The notes below the pieces were generated by a model. That model did not search any database. It saw only the letters and a list, made by a program, of their open reading frames with translations, and had not been told where the DNA came from. The position numbers and the translations under genes were made by a program. Positions 12,701 to 25,599 of a stretch of DNA of 64,000 nucleotides are shown one piece after another (position 1 is the stretch's first letter; each line of letters opens with the position of its first letter). The DNA lies in the NCBI RefSeq assembly GCF_018691265.1, contig NW_024881282.1, forward strand, positions 51,963,122 to 52,027,121, read 5' to 3'. This DNA is from Tyto alba. Lineage: Eukaryota > Chordata > Aves > Strigiformes > Tytonidae.

Positions 12701-15369
12701 GTACATATTATTAAATTTGTTCAATAACTAGGAGCTAGCTATACAAAAATAAAATCTGCCTGATTATGCTATCACAGATATATACAGCAATGATGGTTCA
12801 GTTTCAGGCTATGGCTATCAAATCTCAAGGCAGAGTTTTTTCTCAAAAGTGTTGACTATGAAATTTCTTTCTCCTTGGATCTTCTGGTGCCAAAGTCTGT
12901 CAAGGTCAATCAACACAAAGTGGCACCACTCCGAGAACCAGCGTGACTGACTGGAGTGTGGTCGTAGGATGTTTGTCATTGGAAAGAGCCTGTTTGAATA
13001 ATAATTGCAATTAGTTTTATAAAGCAAAAATGTTTGGCACTACTTAATATAAAAAGTTGGGTATAGGCAAAATTCAGCCCTTTGACTTTATGCAGCCACT
13101 TTCTAGTAATGTTACAGTTACAGATTATTGTAGATACTATATACTGAGAATCAGGTTCTCTACAGATTCCTCTGCAGGAGATATTGTCATTTTGATTGCT
13201 TATGGGTTGTTGAACAACAATGCAAAATTTTGCATGAAATATATCCTGTGTCTTCCTGATACAGAGCTGGGGGACCTGAAGTTTTAGTTATCAGGAGCAG
13301 TAGCCTCTCTGCCAACATTAGCCATCTTAGAGTCTGGTTCCCAGTATAAATGAATCTTTTATTTGTCTTCCCTTATCAGGAAGAGACATAGACACCTCTA
13401 GAGTACCTCACCAGTGCTTTTTTTTTTTTTTTTTTTCTTATTTAAGACAGTTTTTTTGTGATTGTATCTCCAGAGATTCTATAGGCTAAAACCAGGTAAC
13501 TTCCCTTGTAATGAACAGACCATACTATGTCCAGTCTGGCTCTGCAAGTATAATGAATCAGGAGATTTCAAACAGCAGTTTGAAGGAAAAAGTTGGTTTA
13601 TTTTTGTTTAGGAAAGGGGCATCTTCCTTCTTATGCATCATGGGTGACATGAAATAGAGTCTGCAAATCAAAAATATTTCCAAATATAGCTCTGTTGTTG
13701 GCTTGGAGGTTGCTTGTGACACTAGAAAATGGCACTGCTTCCAACACTATATGGGTGACATAATGAAATGTCTTCCAGCTGAAAAGGTAGCAGTTCACAG
13801 AATTAAATCTCCGAGATTAGAACAAATTCAGCAATCCTTTTTGTAGGATAAAGCAGTTCTTATCATACAGCCTTGATAAAATTGTATATTTTTTACACTA
13901 ATGAGAGGTTTTCAGTAGGTTAACCTGGGAGTTTGATATCACAGTATATATTTAACTGGATGTATTTTCTTCAGTAAAGCTGCCAGTTTGTTCATTAGCC
14001 CTGTGTTCATGAACCAGCAGTTGTTTGTTAAAACTTTAATTTTCTATTTTTGCGCATGAAGTTTCTGCCAAAGTTTTTGAAGACTGTTTTATCTCTCATC
14101 TGTGTTTTTTAGGCTAGGCATATTGCATCTAAAGTTTGAGTTATGTTTTCTGGGACAAGTTATCTGGGACATTTCATTTCATTTAAACCTACTCTTCCAA
14201 TCTTACTGTCTTTGTACAATATCATGTAAATACTTAATAACAGTTCTATATGCATAAGCAAAACACTATCCGCTATTTCCCTGCTATAATATCAATTTTG
14301 TAAAAGACTTATGATTCTCCAGGCTGTTTAGCCTGTGCTCAACATTTAAATGTGCTCCAATTGTGGACTGCTATACACATTCATCACTTCTATGCACTGC
14401 TTCCGCACATAAAGTTGTTACTGCTTCAGAGCAGCTGGTCATGCATGATTATAAGCAGATATAGTTCTACTTTCATCCTGTCTACAATCTTGATGTATCT
14501 GTCCTCTGCTGAAAATGAGTAACGCGGCTTCATGACAATTCAAGTGTCATCACACTGTATTAACAAGGCCTTCGTATCAGCATCGAGAGGAAATGTGTTG
14601 ACACCTTGTTTACAACCATCCTCTGTGGACATCAAGAACTGACTCTTTTTTCACTCACATCTATTTCACTTTGGTGCAATTCCACTGAGTTTGCAGGTAC
14701 TTTTCCTTAATAACCATCTGAGAAGAGAATCAGATTTAGAATTCGCCAGCTCTGTTCATTCTGGAGTTGAATGGTAGCTTAAGATCTCAGACTTGCAGAA
14801 TGTTTTGAATGACTTTGTGCATAGTTGTTTTAAATGTAAAAGTGTAAACAGAATAATGTAGTTTTAAATATAAAAACCCCCAAAACTTTAAATGTATAAA
14901 TGTAAGCATAATATAGCATAAGCTTGGTATTCAAGTAAACCAATTTTTTTTTCATTCCTGAGTGCTTAAGGTTAGCAATTTGGTCTGGCCTTCAAACATG
15001 GGATAGTGATTTCAATTTTAAGTCCCTAATATGTTATTTTTATATTGAGACTTAAGAGAAATTCCTTTTTTTTTTTTTTTTTTTAATTATGTTTAAACAT
15101 CTGTTCTATTTTTCAAGTATTATTGTATGGGTGAGATGCATCTAGAAATAAGCAGCAAAAATATGGATTCCTCTGGATCTCTGGTGTCACTGGTATTACA
15201 GTCTCTGGCTTCAGAAGCTTCAGCACCCATCAAGACATCAGCACTACCTGATAACCATCTACTTATAGTCTTTTACTCCTCAGTTTCATCTCAGACAGAC
15301 TGGTGGTACTCACTTAACTGCCTTAAATACCACTCCCACTCCAGCTTTTGGGGTTTCTGTCTTTTCTCT
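9758..15369. other. AT-rich non-coding stretch, no gene seen
   Basis: Contains an AAT-rich patch at 9847-9863, T19 runs at 13418-13436 and 15066-15084, and a triple CTTCAC decamer at 11502-11531. A segment at 11611-11640 resembles a dispersed amniote repeat. Open frames are all under 92 codons and unrecognised. A slightly GC-richer patch at 11820-12320 gives overlapping open frames on both strands, which is the pattern of composition and not of a gene. Confidence 0.6.
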
Positions 15370-15962
15370 TTCAGACACTGTGTTTCCTAGTCACAGAAAT
15401 CCATAACTTCACTGCTGCAAGTGTCCTCCTCTCTCTCTTATGTTGACTTTCCACATTCCTTCTGCTCTTCTCACACCTTCTTCACTCTTCTTCTTTCATC
15501 AGGTCTGCTTCTCTGTGCATTTTTTTCCCTCCTTTTTTGCCACAGCCATCCATGTCATTGCTGCAGTGTGGCTCTGGAGAGAAACTATAGCACTCCCCAT
15601 TCCTTCACTCCTCCCCACAGAATTCTCTTGATTCTTCTAATGAAAAGAAATCAGGGAGGAGAGCAAGATGAGCAGCTGAACTGTAATCGCCACTAGCATG
15701 AGTTCATCAGCCTCATCTTTTCTGCATTGTAATACCTCTATTATTTTTGTCTGACTCATATAAACCATGCTTGGTAATACCATCTTCCTTCCACATCTTG
15801 CCAACCCTATCACCCCCTCAGTATGATCCCTGCTGTGGGTTTCCCTGTCCTTTCATTCCACCACAGAAAAACTCCTTGATTTTGTTGTCATCTCACACTC
15901 GCCTGTGTTTCAGTTTACCTCTTCTCTCATTGCTCTCCCCTAATAGCATAGTCGAGGGGTAA
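15370..15962 (+). other. Pyrimidine-rich tract on the + strand
   Basis: Over nearly 600 bp the + strand is dominated by C and T, with many CTTCT, TCCTC and CTCTCT segments. A short purine-rich stretch interrupts it at about 15635-15680. The bias leaves several frames open at once (15421-15696, 15440-15631, 15747-15962), so these frames should not be read as genes. It could be a decayed LINE region of the L2 kind, a non-coding transcript, or simply biased DNA; I cannot tell which. Confidence 0.5.
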
Positions 15963-18900
15963 GGAAGTCCACTAGCTTCTAATTTGGGCAAAAAAGGGCT
16001 TTTCCACTTCTCTGTGCCTGGCCAAGAATGCCAAGGGAGGAATTTGCACAGTTTTTGCTGCAGCCTCCTACTCCTGTCCCCACCAGCTGCTGTGCGGCGC
16101 TCGCCCCTTCGCCAGCTCCTCCTTCAGCAGCCAGCTTTGCCACGCAGGATGGCTCCTTCTGCCTCTGAAACTCCCCACCGCCCTCAGGCATCCACTCACG
16201 GCTCAGGAGACTGAAGATGAGCTTATATATAAATATGTACACAAACACATGCTCGCATATATATAAACATGTGTGTATATATATATTTCCATGTGTTTGG
16301 ATGCATACCTATATATATATATACGTATACACTCTCACATGGAAACAGCCGATGTGCTGGTTCTAGTTTCCCTCCATAGGGGATGTTAGTACATTTGTTT
16401 TAAGTGCAGGCAGGGCACACAAGTTTTATCTGCCTGTTTCAAATCTTTATTGGAGGAAAATTACACTTTTGCGTGTTTGCATCATACAGACTTGACCGTA
16501 GCTGATTTTTCCAAACCCTTTCCATGTCATGTATCTCTCTCATGCCTTACATTCTTGGAGGCAGGGCTTGGCTTTCCATACCTGTGGGCAGGCCAGGAAG
16601 GCTTCAAACCCTACTGGGGCTGGCAAAATACATTTTTAAAATAAAATATTCTTATAAATATAATATTTATTTCTTTAAGAAGAATTAATGCAGATAACTT
16701 CTGGGGTCCTAGGCTTTTCAGAACCCTCACTACTAGATGGAAAAAAAGCCCAGCTGAATGTATTAAAAGTGTGTTAAATGCAGCTTTAAATTTGTTGTGC
16801 CATGGCCAACACGCTGTAATTTTTCACAGGCGTTGCTGTGCTGTGGGAAGGGAGGAGGAACACAGATGAGCATTTCTTTGTGCAGGAGGCTGGGTGTTTC
16901 TCAGCAGCTCTGTCCTCTAGGCTGCTTGCTCACAAGCTTGACTCCTTGCCTGAGGCTGGCAAGAGGCAAGTCTCTTTCTCTTGCGTTTCTTTCTTTCACT
17001 CTCCCACATCTCTACAAATCCACTGAGGAGCTCCACCCCTGCATTCTCACGCTTCTTACTGTGACTATAAACAGAACCTTATTCTCTGCCAAATCCAGTT
17101 ATCTGCATAGGTCATTTCAACCTAATTTTTGTGCCAATCCCATTTTAATTTATCCAGCATACTGGCAACAAGCTCTTCCTTTCCTTGGACTGTAGGAATG
17201 CTGCCCAAAAAGTATCTACTATTTCAGAAATGAGAAATGACTTAATGTTAGAAGCTTGATTTCTGAAGAGATTACTACATTGGGGAAACTGCTCGTGATT
17301 TTCCCTTGGCTGTACTATCTTGAGTCTTGTCTCCACTGGATCTTAATCCACCAGTGTCAAGGTTTCTGCATAAAATCCCTTGTGTAGAAACAATTGAGAT
17401 CGTGATCAGTATCTCTTTTCATTGGCCCAAATCCCAAAACAGACTAGGACTTGCCCAAGATAACTTATTAGAAGCCTATACAAGGGTCCTTTAGCTACCA
17501 CAGCCAGAAGTAAACATCTATTTTAAAAAGACCATTTCAGCTCTCCAGGGTATAACTTAGACCTTGCAGATATGACCCCATCATAACTGATGATTTCATG
17601 CATCTTCAAAAAAACCCTGATGAATAAAATGACTCATTGCTGTTACCTCCAAAGCAGCCCTGTCATCAGAAGAGACATTCCCTTTTGGCAATGAGAATCA
17701 GTATGGTTGCAGTTTAATAATTGGAGCACAGTTTTACCCTCTTAAACCAGAACAAGCAGGGGACCCCAGATTTACAGGCAACTGTATGCTTGACTTCCAA
17801 AGTAGCCCATGCCGGGGGCAGAAAGTTGTGTGCTTGAACACTTGCAGTTCAGGCTTATACTGGATAGTGCATCTTGACCACATCATCAAGACAGTCCACA
17901 GTTCAGCTCCTCTCTTCTTAACCACTCTTGTTGATCAGCACATTTTTCCTTTTGCATCTGCCATCTCAATTTTAAATGGGCTGCCAGCCATGAATGCCCT
18001 TTTTTCTGACTTGCCCTGCAAAGGTCCCTGTGACTTTGTCACAGCTATCACTCCAAGATCCCAAACCAGATGGCTGCTAGCCTCTCCTTTTTATATACAA
18101 TCCACTGCTGTAAATAATTGAAGGGAGTTTGTGGATGAGAATCCACCTTTCAGCCTTCATGGTTCTAAGGGTTTCAAACAATTAGGAACCACACCTTGGG
18201 CAGACAGTTAACTTACACAGTCAACTCTCCTTTGTCATTTCTCTACCCACTTCACCTTTGTCACATGCTCCCTTTCTTCAAGGTCATTTAAAATCCCTGA
18301 GGGAGGGAGAAAATGATAGCTTCTCACAGGTGTTTTTAGTATTCAGTCAGGAGGAGGGAGATCCTGGTTTTGAACAGGGCTTGTGCTGTTAAAATGCCAG
18401 TCAGTCAGATAAAGCAGTACTGGTGATAATAAAGAACACTGTACCAGAAAAAGACACTGGTGATACCTGGGTGATATTTTGGATGCTTCTTCTTTCAGAT
18501 ATGAGCAATCTGAAGGTGCCAAACAATTGCAAGGTCATAACATAAGGTCATGAAGGGAAATTAAGGTAAGAACTCCAATAAAACAATCTTTTCAGGAATC
18601 TTTATGGCATGGAGAACTGAAGGGTCAAAGACTACCCATAGCCAGGAGACACAGGCATGCCTTGTACTGTGAACAGGAAAACACTGTGTGTACTCTGCAG
18701 GAAACCCTTGCTTTAGGGAATGTCAGCAGAGACAACGCACACAGGTTGCCAATGAAGAAGAAAAAGAATTTGTTACAATAGCTGTACATTTGGATTTCTT
18801 TCAGGGCTTTAATATGGAAAACCTTAGATGGACTTAATTGTTGGACCCTGACAGGCTGTGGACAGAAGCTGCCAGTATGACCTCCTCTGAACTGGAGGAG

Positions 18901-19129
18901 CCATACTGCACTCTGTGACATCTTGAAGTGTTTTATAGGTGTGCAATAAGTCAAGGAACCTCAGGTGTTAAGTTTAGCTTCAGGACAGCTATCTGAGGCT
19001 TATGGTTCAACTGATGAATGGTTATATTTCAGGTCTCACAACAAACAACCAAAACTTGGCCACTGTTCAGATTAGAGGCTTGGGTGTTAGACTGCTGGAT
19101 TACACTGCTGACGTTTTGGCAGTGTGCTG
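15963..19129. other. Non-coding stretch with TA-rich microsatellite
   Basis: A GC-richer patch at 16060-16200 leads into mixed TA/TG repeats at 16223-16330. The 132-codon frame at 16797-17195 and the 111-codon frame at 17786-18121 show no domain. A segment at 17441-17495 reads ACTTGCCCAAGATAACTTAT and resembles the reverse strand of a MIR-type SINE, but it is too short to claim firmly. Confidence 0.5.
16223..16330. repeat. Interrupted (TA)n/(TG)n microsatellite
   Basis: Several runs of alternating TA, from three to seven dinucleotides, are separated by TGTGTG and ATG-rich spacers. The run at 16310-16322 is the longest uninterrupted one. Alternating purine-pyrimidine DNA like this melts easily and is length-variable. 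Confidence 0.85.
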
Positions 19130-19690
19130 AAGAAGGCAAAATTTAAGTAAAATGCAAAGAGGTTGCTTGTTCAATTGACTGATACAATTAGCACCAGCAG
19201 GAAAAATAAAGAACAGCAACTCAAATTGGAATAGGAAAATGACAGGTTAGAAAGTAATTGGATAAACTCGATGTGTTCAGATCACCCGTGCCTGGTGATA
19301 TCCACCCCTGAATAGGGAAGGCGTTGGCTGAGACAGCCTTAAAGTTGCTTTCAATTGTTCTGAAATAGTTGTGGTGGAGCAGTGAGCATCCACGAGACTG
19401 AAAGGGGGCAAGGCTAACACCTACTCAGAGGGGCAAGCAAGCCACTGAATTGCCAGGCTGGAAAAAATGAACAATCAGACTCTTTGTGACCATCTCAAAG
19501 AACACAAAGTGGTGAGTAACAGCCGAGATGGATTGGAGCAAATCTGATCTAAGCCAGTCCAAACAACCTAATTTCACATGATGAAGAGTGGTCACATTAC
19601 TGCCACTTCTCAAGGTGCTGTCAGCTGAGGCAGGTGACATATGCTTGACCCACTCCATTTGCCTAGCAAGCCTATACAAATAAATGTATT
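19130..19690 (+). pseudogene. Decayed CR1/L3-type LINE ORF2 (reverse transcriptase) fragment
   Basis: The + strand can be followed as a broken reverse-transcriptase reading frame of a non-LTR retrotransposon. At about 19261-19308 it translates as D-K-L-D-V-F-R-S-P-V-P-G-D-I-H-P and then hits a stop. This corresponds to the S-P-G-P-D-x-I-H-P signature that opens the RT domain in CR1-group LINEs. Downstream are segments matching the expected order: GCTGAGACAGCC-type sequence (19327 on), then GTGGTGAGTAACAGCC with a GATGGATTGG segment (19509-19534), then CAAACAACCTAATTTCAC (19560-19577), the place of the N-S-Q-H-G-F and T-N-L-I motifs. Upstream to about 19130, a TTCAATTGACTGATACAATT segment is also like these elements. 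Stops and frameshifts are frequent, so the copy is dead. The exact ends are uncertain; 19230-19610 is the most secure part. Confidence 0.75.
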
Positions 19691-22609
19691 AATTGATATA
19701 TTTTTTTTCACAATTTGTGGGAGGTAAAAAGATACACAGAGAACATATGTTCGGATATTTTTTTTTTTTTACTTTTTATTTGGAGAAGAGAAGATTTTCC
19801 ATGAGTTGCAGCAAAGAGAAAAGGAATAACCTGATCTTCACGTGCACTACTAAAAAGAGAAGAATAGACAAAGAAATAGTCTTAATCTGCAACAACAAAA
19901 AAAAATACATTATAATGAAAAAAAACTGTCTGATCTTAAGGGTAATTTAGTGTTGGACTAGACTGTGCATTTGCCATCATATGAACTCTTTAAGAACTGA
20001 TGAGACTAATACCTTCTAGGAATCACATGGTTATTCCTCATCCTTACAGTTTTATTTTCGATGGTTTTCTGTGATTTAGAAAGACTTGTGGCCTCTTTCA
20101 GGACTGGTGAAACAAACAAAACTTCTTCTGTCCAAGGAGTGAGGTGCCTTGCAGTTTGGGGTAGCTCTACCTACCAAAACATAGCCCAGGAGGTATTTCC
20201 CGGCCTTCTTTCCTAGTTTCAGCTCCCAGTTCAGAACTCCAGCCAGTTCAACTTCTTAGGCATTTTTTGCTTTCACTTCTGCAATGTCTAAATCTGTGGT
20301 AGCTGGCAGCCCTATGCCATGCAGAACACTGTGTTTAGGGCCACTCTCTGGTGTTCGTCTTACGATTAAGAAGGTAGAAGGAAGAGGGATTCAATATACT
20401 GTAAAACCTGAGGGACGCAGTGCACCATCAGATAAGCACTGACCTCTCTGGCTGCACCAGTATCCTCCATGCACATTCAGCAAACGTTGCTTTATAAAAC
20501 TCTCCCTGCCTGCTGTACGAGTGCTGCTGGCAGGACAGGGCAGCTCCTGCCAGGCACTGAGTCCTAAGTAGAAGCTCGATGTTCTCAGCACGCACCTTCA
20601 GCATCAGCTTCTTCAGGTGTTTTGTTGGGCCAAGACAGCTAATGAACAACTGGTCTTGTAAAGAATATAGCCAAGACAGGTGTAGAGACTGAGTCCACAA
20701 TTTGCTTAGTCTGATACTCATTTCCCTCCCCCATTACGAACTATTTTACCCCCTGAAAGGATAGGGTTTTTAAGTATTGTTTTTTTATGGAGTAACAGGC
20801 TCAGCTGGAGGCAGGAACTCAAGACAGGGGACGATACAAGACTCTGGGGGACAAACCTAACTGAGAAATGTGTGTGGCAAAAACTTGATCTTTTGCATCT
20901 ATCCTGTGTTTTGCTCGGCAAATCTTTGTAAAATCAAATCCACTCTACAGGATTAGCTAGAAACAGTCTCTAGAGCTGAAGTGGTTGTGTGTCCCACAGG
21001 AAATTCCAGCTGAGAGCCATGCAACTTCTTTCCTAATAATTTCAACTGGAAATAAGATTGTAAAACAAGTAATCCATTTAAAATTAGTCTTTGCAGATTG
21101 GTCTTCCAGCAGAAAATAATAGAAGCAAGAGTAATCCACAGACACTGGCAAAGATTCCTGTGGAGCCTGGTGGAATTTCCATTAGAGACATGACAACTGT
21201 CCTGAATTAGCAGTCTCTGTCTTTGGCAGGGAGAAGCTCATTTTACCGGTGCAGCCCTATCAATTGCCAAACAGATCGTTCAAAAAGAGGGGTTAGTGAC
21301 TGGCATTTAGGTGAGAAGTGGTTCTAAGGAAGCTGGATAGAAGTGCTTTACAGAAGGGAAATTGAAAACACGGAACAGGCTGTGCCAAGAGGAGAACCTG
21401 AAACAGGCAGTTCCGATCAGCAGCGGGCAGAAATAACGACTTGCAGAGAGGTGGGAGATGCCGAGGAGTGCATTCATTTTCCATTGCTTAAAGTGTACCC
21501 ACCAAAGGACAGCCTCAGTAACCCCTTCTGGCCCTTACATGCTCCCAGTAACAGTAAACTTTCCCCTCTGAACTCATCCACTCTCTTGGAGATCATCCTT
21601 TTCCCTCCTTCTGTCTTTTAAATTGTTTCCAAAAGGTTTCCCTGAAGGGTGCTCAATCTATCAGTGTCATTTATATTATCTACTGGGAGAACTGGAGTGC
21701 AAACAGCTGCTTCCACTCCTCTTGATAGGTTCCTCTCTTTAGGCCTTCTGATGATGACCTCCACAGTACATGTGTTGAAATCTAAAATATTTATACATTA
21801 GGGGGGCACTGTTCTTCTAATTAGTGCAAATGATGTTCCATGTCTTTCATAGTGTCTCCTCTGAGACAGCATATGTGATCAGCTATAGTAATACATTTGT
21901 TCTCTCTCTCCCCTTCATTCTCTCTCTCCTCCTGCCATGCTTAAAGCTGGTTTTATTCTTGGCTGAAACCCCTACCATTTAGCACTGTCACATTTACTGA
22001 GTATCTCAAAGTAAAACTTCATCATGTTCTCTCCAGGGAACCAAGTAAATGTTTTTATAATACGAATATTGCTAAAGCACAAGGAATAGTACACTACCTT
22101 CAGCGCTGCTAAGGTTGAAGCTGTGCTACTGAGTTTATTTAGGATGCCACATCTCAGATGTTGTTCCTTCAAATAATCTGTACAACAGTAAGCAGGATGG
22201 ACTGGAAGTAAAAGCAAAGTAAGCAACTGCGTAAGGGCTTGTGCTCTGGAAGGAGCTCAAAGACTTGCACCGATTTGGCATTTTGTGAGCTGGAGCTTGA
22301 TCTTTCTCTCTGGCTGTGACTCAGAACCTGGCTGAAACTCCATGGCTCCCGGCATCCCAAAGCTCTGCTCCTGCAAACTTGGGCCCCTGCAAACTCTGTG
22401 ATCAACCCTGAATAAAATGAGAATTGGCTTAACAGTGCCAGGTGTCATGGGTAATATTAAACTGTCGTATAACTCTCCAGAAGGCCAAGAGAGAAAATAA
22501 GCAGATCTGAAATAGATGCTATTCCAGCTGCTCATTCAAAAGCGTTTTGTAACACTTTCCTCAACACTGTGTAAATATTAAATCCTTCTGCCAGTAACCC
22601 TTAGAGGGA
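19691..22609. other. Non-coding stretch, no gene seen
   Basis: Starts AT-rich with short T and A runs (19753-19764, 19900-19925) and becomes mixed. No open frame exceeds 97 codons and overlapping frames on both strands are unrecognised. A piece around 19930-19960 (GATCTTAAGGGTAATTTAG) faintly resembles a CR1 end, but it lacks the terminal octamer. Confidence 0.5.
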
Positions 22610-22670
22610 GCTAAATATTCTTACGCCCAAATGAGTAAATTGAGTCACAGAGGAGTGACATCTCTGGAAG
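22610..22670 (-). mobile_element. MIR-type (CORE-SINE) remnant, reverse orientation
   Basis: The + strand reads AAATGAGTAAATTGAGTCAC, then AGAGGAGTGACATCTCTGG. This follows the reverse-strand pattern of MIR elements, in which a block meaning 'bases below the count, retain, compare' in the consensus appears as GATGAGGAAACTGAGGC followed by ACAGAGAGGTTAAGTGACTTG. Only about 60 bp are recognisable. MIR-like elements are old enough to be shared across amniotes and survive as short scraps in bird genomes. Chance similarity is possible. Confidence 0.4.
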
Positions 22671-25599
22671 GGAGCAATGCTGGACAACTCAGCAGCCCAC
22701 CTTCCAGCTACCTGCTCTGAGCACTCCATGTATGCGGTCTGCCCCTGGGGCCTCTGCTGCAGCCCGGTGCGAGGCATGGGAGCACCAGGCTGGATTTAGA
22801 CCAGCTTGATCGTCTGGTCCCCAGCGTGGTCCCAAGGCGCAGCTGAGAGCAGCTCTGCCGCTTATTCCTCTGCACAGCAGCAGCTTCCCGCTGCCGTGGG
22901 CAGGCAGTGCTGGTGCCCAGGGCTGGTGGCGACGGGCTGGCATTGCACTGCCGAGAGAGCCAGGCTTTGCTGTTCCAGTTCAGCATTATAACAGCACAGA
23001 AGGTGCTGCTTTCTGCTTCTAGACCTTTTGTTCCGCTGTGGCAGGAGCATATGGGCGATTTGGGTGCTGATTTACAAGCCAGACAACTTCAGCAAAGTCC
23101 ATGTTAAAGGCTGTAGTTGAACTGACTAATTTAAGTTGGGCAGGATTTTGCTTGTGATCTCATTCCTGCCTGATTTGCCCCAGTTGAAGATTTATCAGCA
23201 AATTCAATCACCCTTTTCAGCCATGTACTGGTATGTACTGGTTGTGCCTTCATGAATTAGGGCATGTGCTGATTTGCCAGGGTGTCAGAATAGCAATGTA
23301 CTTTTTCAGGACTAATGCTTGGGCAATAATAATTTGTCCCTTAGGCAGTATTAAAGTTTTCCTGTGATCCTTTGTCCACCTTATCTTTCTTGCAGAGAGG
23401 AATGATCCCTATTCTTCTGCTGATGCTTTATTCATTTTTTTTTCCCCACCACTTCACACATGTATGTACCTTTCAGCATCTGAAATTGGTCAGGCTGAGA
23501 TCCGGGATGGGGGGCACAGGGGCAGGGCTGCGGAGCCCCTCTCTGCCGGGCCGTGCCAGGATGCTTTGGAGGGCACTGGCCAGGGTGAGACGTTAGGGTC
23601 CGGACAGGTCAGTGGTGCCGGGGGGTGCCCCCCAGGCCCATCTGCCTGGCCCATCAGCCAGCCAGGCTGACACAGCTAATCCCCCTCGCTGTCAGGGACA
23701 GCTGTCAGATGGTGCCGGCTTTTTGGTCACTGCCAGCCCAGGCCAGATTTAAACTGGTGTCCTGTGGATGGCCTTGGATCTCCTCATGGCTCCTGTCAGT
23801 GACTTGTCTTTTTTTTTTTTTTTTTTTTTAATTGGAGTTTATTTAGCTGGGTAGGTGGTACTGGCTACAGAGAGGTTGCATGAACCCAGGGAGCTGGAGG
23901 TTGAGCTAACCAGCCCTACGGGTTTTAATCTGGGAGTCCAGGGTCTGCACCCCTGCCTGTAAAATGCAAACAGGAGGGTGTGTTCAGCAGTCACTCTAAA
24001 CCACATCCCTGCTTATTGTAGTCCTGACTGCAAAGGTCACAAAACATGAAGGCAAAGGCTACTTCTAATTGTTATCCCAGTTGCCAAAAAAAAAAAAAAA
24101 TCCCACACGTGCAGTCATCCATGCAGAAGTGAAGGAAGGGAAATATATCTTATATAAAGCAGCAGCTTTGGGGTTTCACTTGACTTTGTGTGTGCATATG
24201 TATGTGCAACATTTGGTGAAAAATGATCTTTCTGTTGGAATGGATATTATTCATGAATACGGTTCCAGTTTAGCTAATTGCTCTTGACTTTAAAAAAAGA
24301 AGGATATTTTCCGGTAAGTCTAAATACCTTACTTAGACATCCTCAAAATGAAGCATTTCAAATTCTCATTTTAAAAGAGAAAATTGTATGACTATCAATC
24401 TGTTTTATTTTTTAAAAAAATGCTTAAGGTGAGGAAGAAGAAACTAAACAAAAAAAAGGAAGCAGCTGACCTAAAACTAAATTTGTCAGATATTCTATAT
24501 TTGGCCATCTGACTGAATGAATCCATCTTTCACACAGCCCCTTCTCAGAGGAGGTGAAGCGCGATCTAACAGTTCAGGGTGAGTCTTTCACTCAAAACCT
24601 GCCTGATGAAGTCTCTGCACACCACAGGGGTGGAAGTAGGCCAATCTTTGTCCTTTAGAGAGGCACCTGAAGCTATATCATTGAGGATTAAAATCTTCTG
24701 GGACTCTCGCCTCCAAGATGGACAGATGGCAACTCCATATAACAATAAAAGCATGCTTGCAAAATAAATGAAAGACAATTAGTCACCTCCTACATATCGG
24801 GAGACCCTAATCCAGGCAGCAAGTGTTTGATGGGGATTTGAGAGCGATCAAACAAGCTGCTCTTAAGCTATCCTTTTTCTACAGCATATGGAGGGTAGAA
24901 TTTAGGGCTGTGAAAATAACAGATTTTTTTTTTCTTTTTGATTCTGCATGGCAAAATCAGAAATAAGAAATTAAAATTTGGATTGAATTATAGGTTTTCA
25001 CTGAAACAAGACTAACAAAAATAATTACATATTCACAACAGATCCCATGTATTTCATTTCACTTTCAGCCACTTAAAAAGCCGCACCCACGGTCCCATTA
25101 AGAAAACACTGTTAATACATCCCCTTTATTGCAATGTCAGTGATTACGGTGTTGGCTCAGGACGTGGGATACCAACACTGAATTCCCTGTTCTACCAAAA
25201 GGTCTTTCAGTGCACTTTCTGTGGCCGGGGCTCTTACCGTGCGGGTGTCCTGGAGCTTGCTCTGCTGACGTTATTCCATTTATTTGTATTTCTAAGCAGA
25301 TGCTGCAGTTTGGACTGCGCCCAGCAGTCTTGCCAAGAGGGCAGTCCTGGGGTGTCAAGGATGGGTGCTGGTTCCTCCTGGTGGCAGTGGGTAAGTCAGG
25401 GACACCAGGGACAGTGCCACAGCCCTGAGAGCAGGACAGAGCCTGCAGCCACGTGGCACCACAGCTGAGCACCTTCCAGTTCTGCTTGAGCTTTGAACTG
25501 AAGCCTTCATAGCACATAAGGAAATGCTGGCAGAAGTGCAGAGGCTTCTCCACCAGTGTGGGTGTTTGCTTTTCTTCTGGCTTTCAGAGACAACATTCT
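22671..25599. other. Mixed non-coding stretch with two GC-rich patches
   Basis: GC-rich DNA at 22690-23060 and 23490-23700 has too few CpG dinucleotides to be a clear island, though open frames overlap on both strands there. It includes a tandem 10-mer ATGTACTGGT at 23223-23242, a G-quadruplex pattern at 23504-23527, T21 at 23809-23829 and A15 at 24086-24100. No frame resembles a known protein. Confidence 0.5.
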
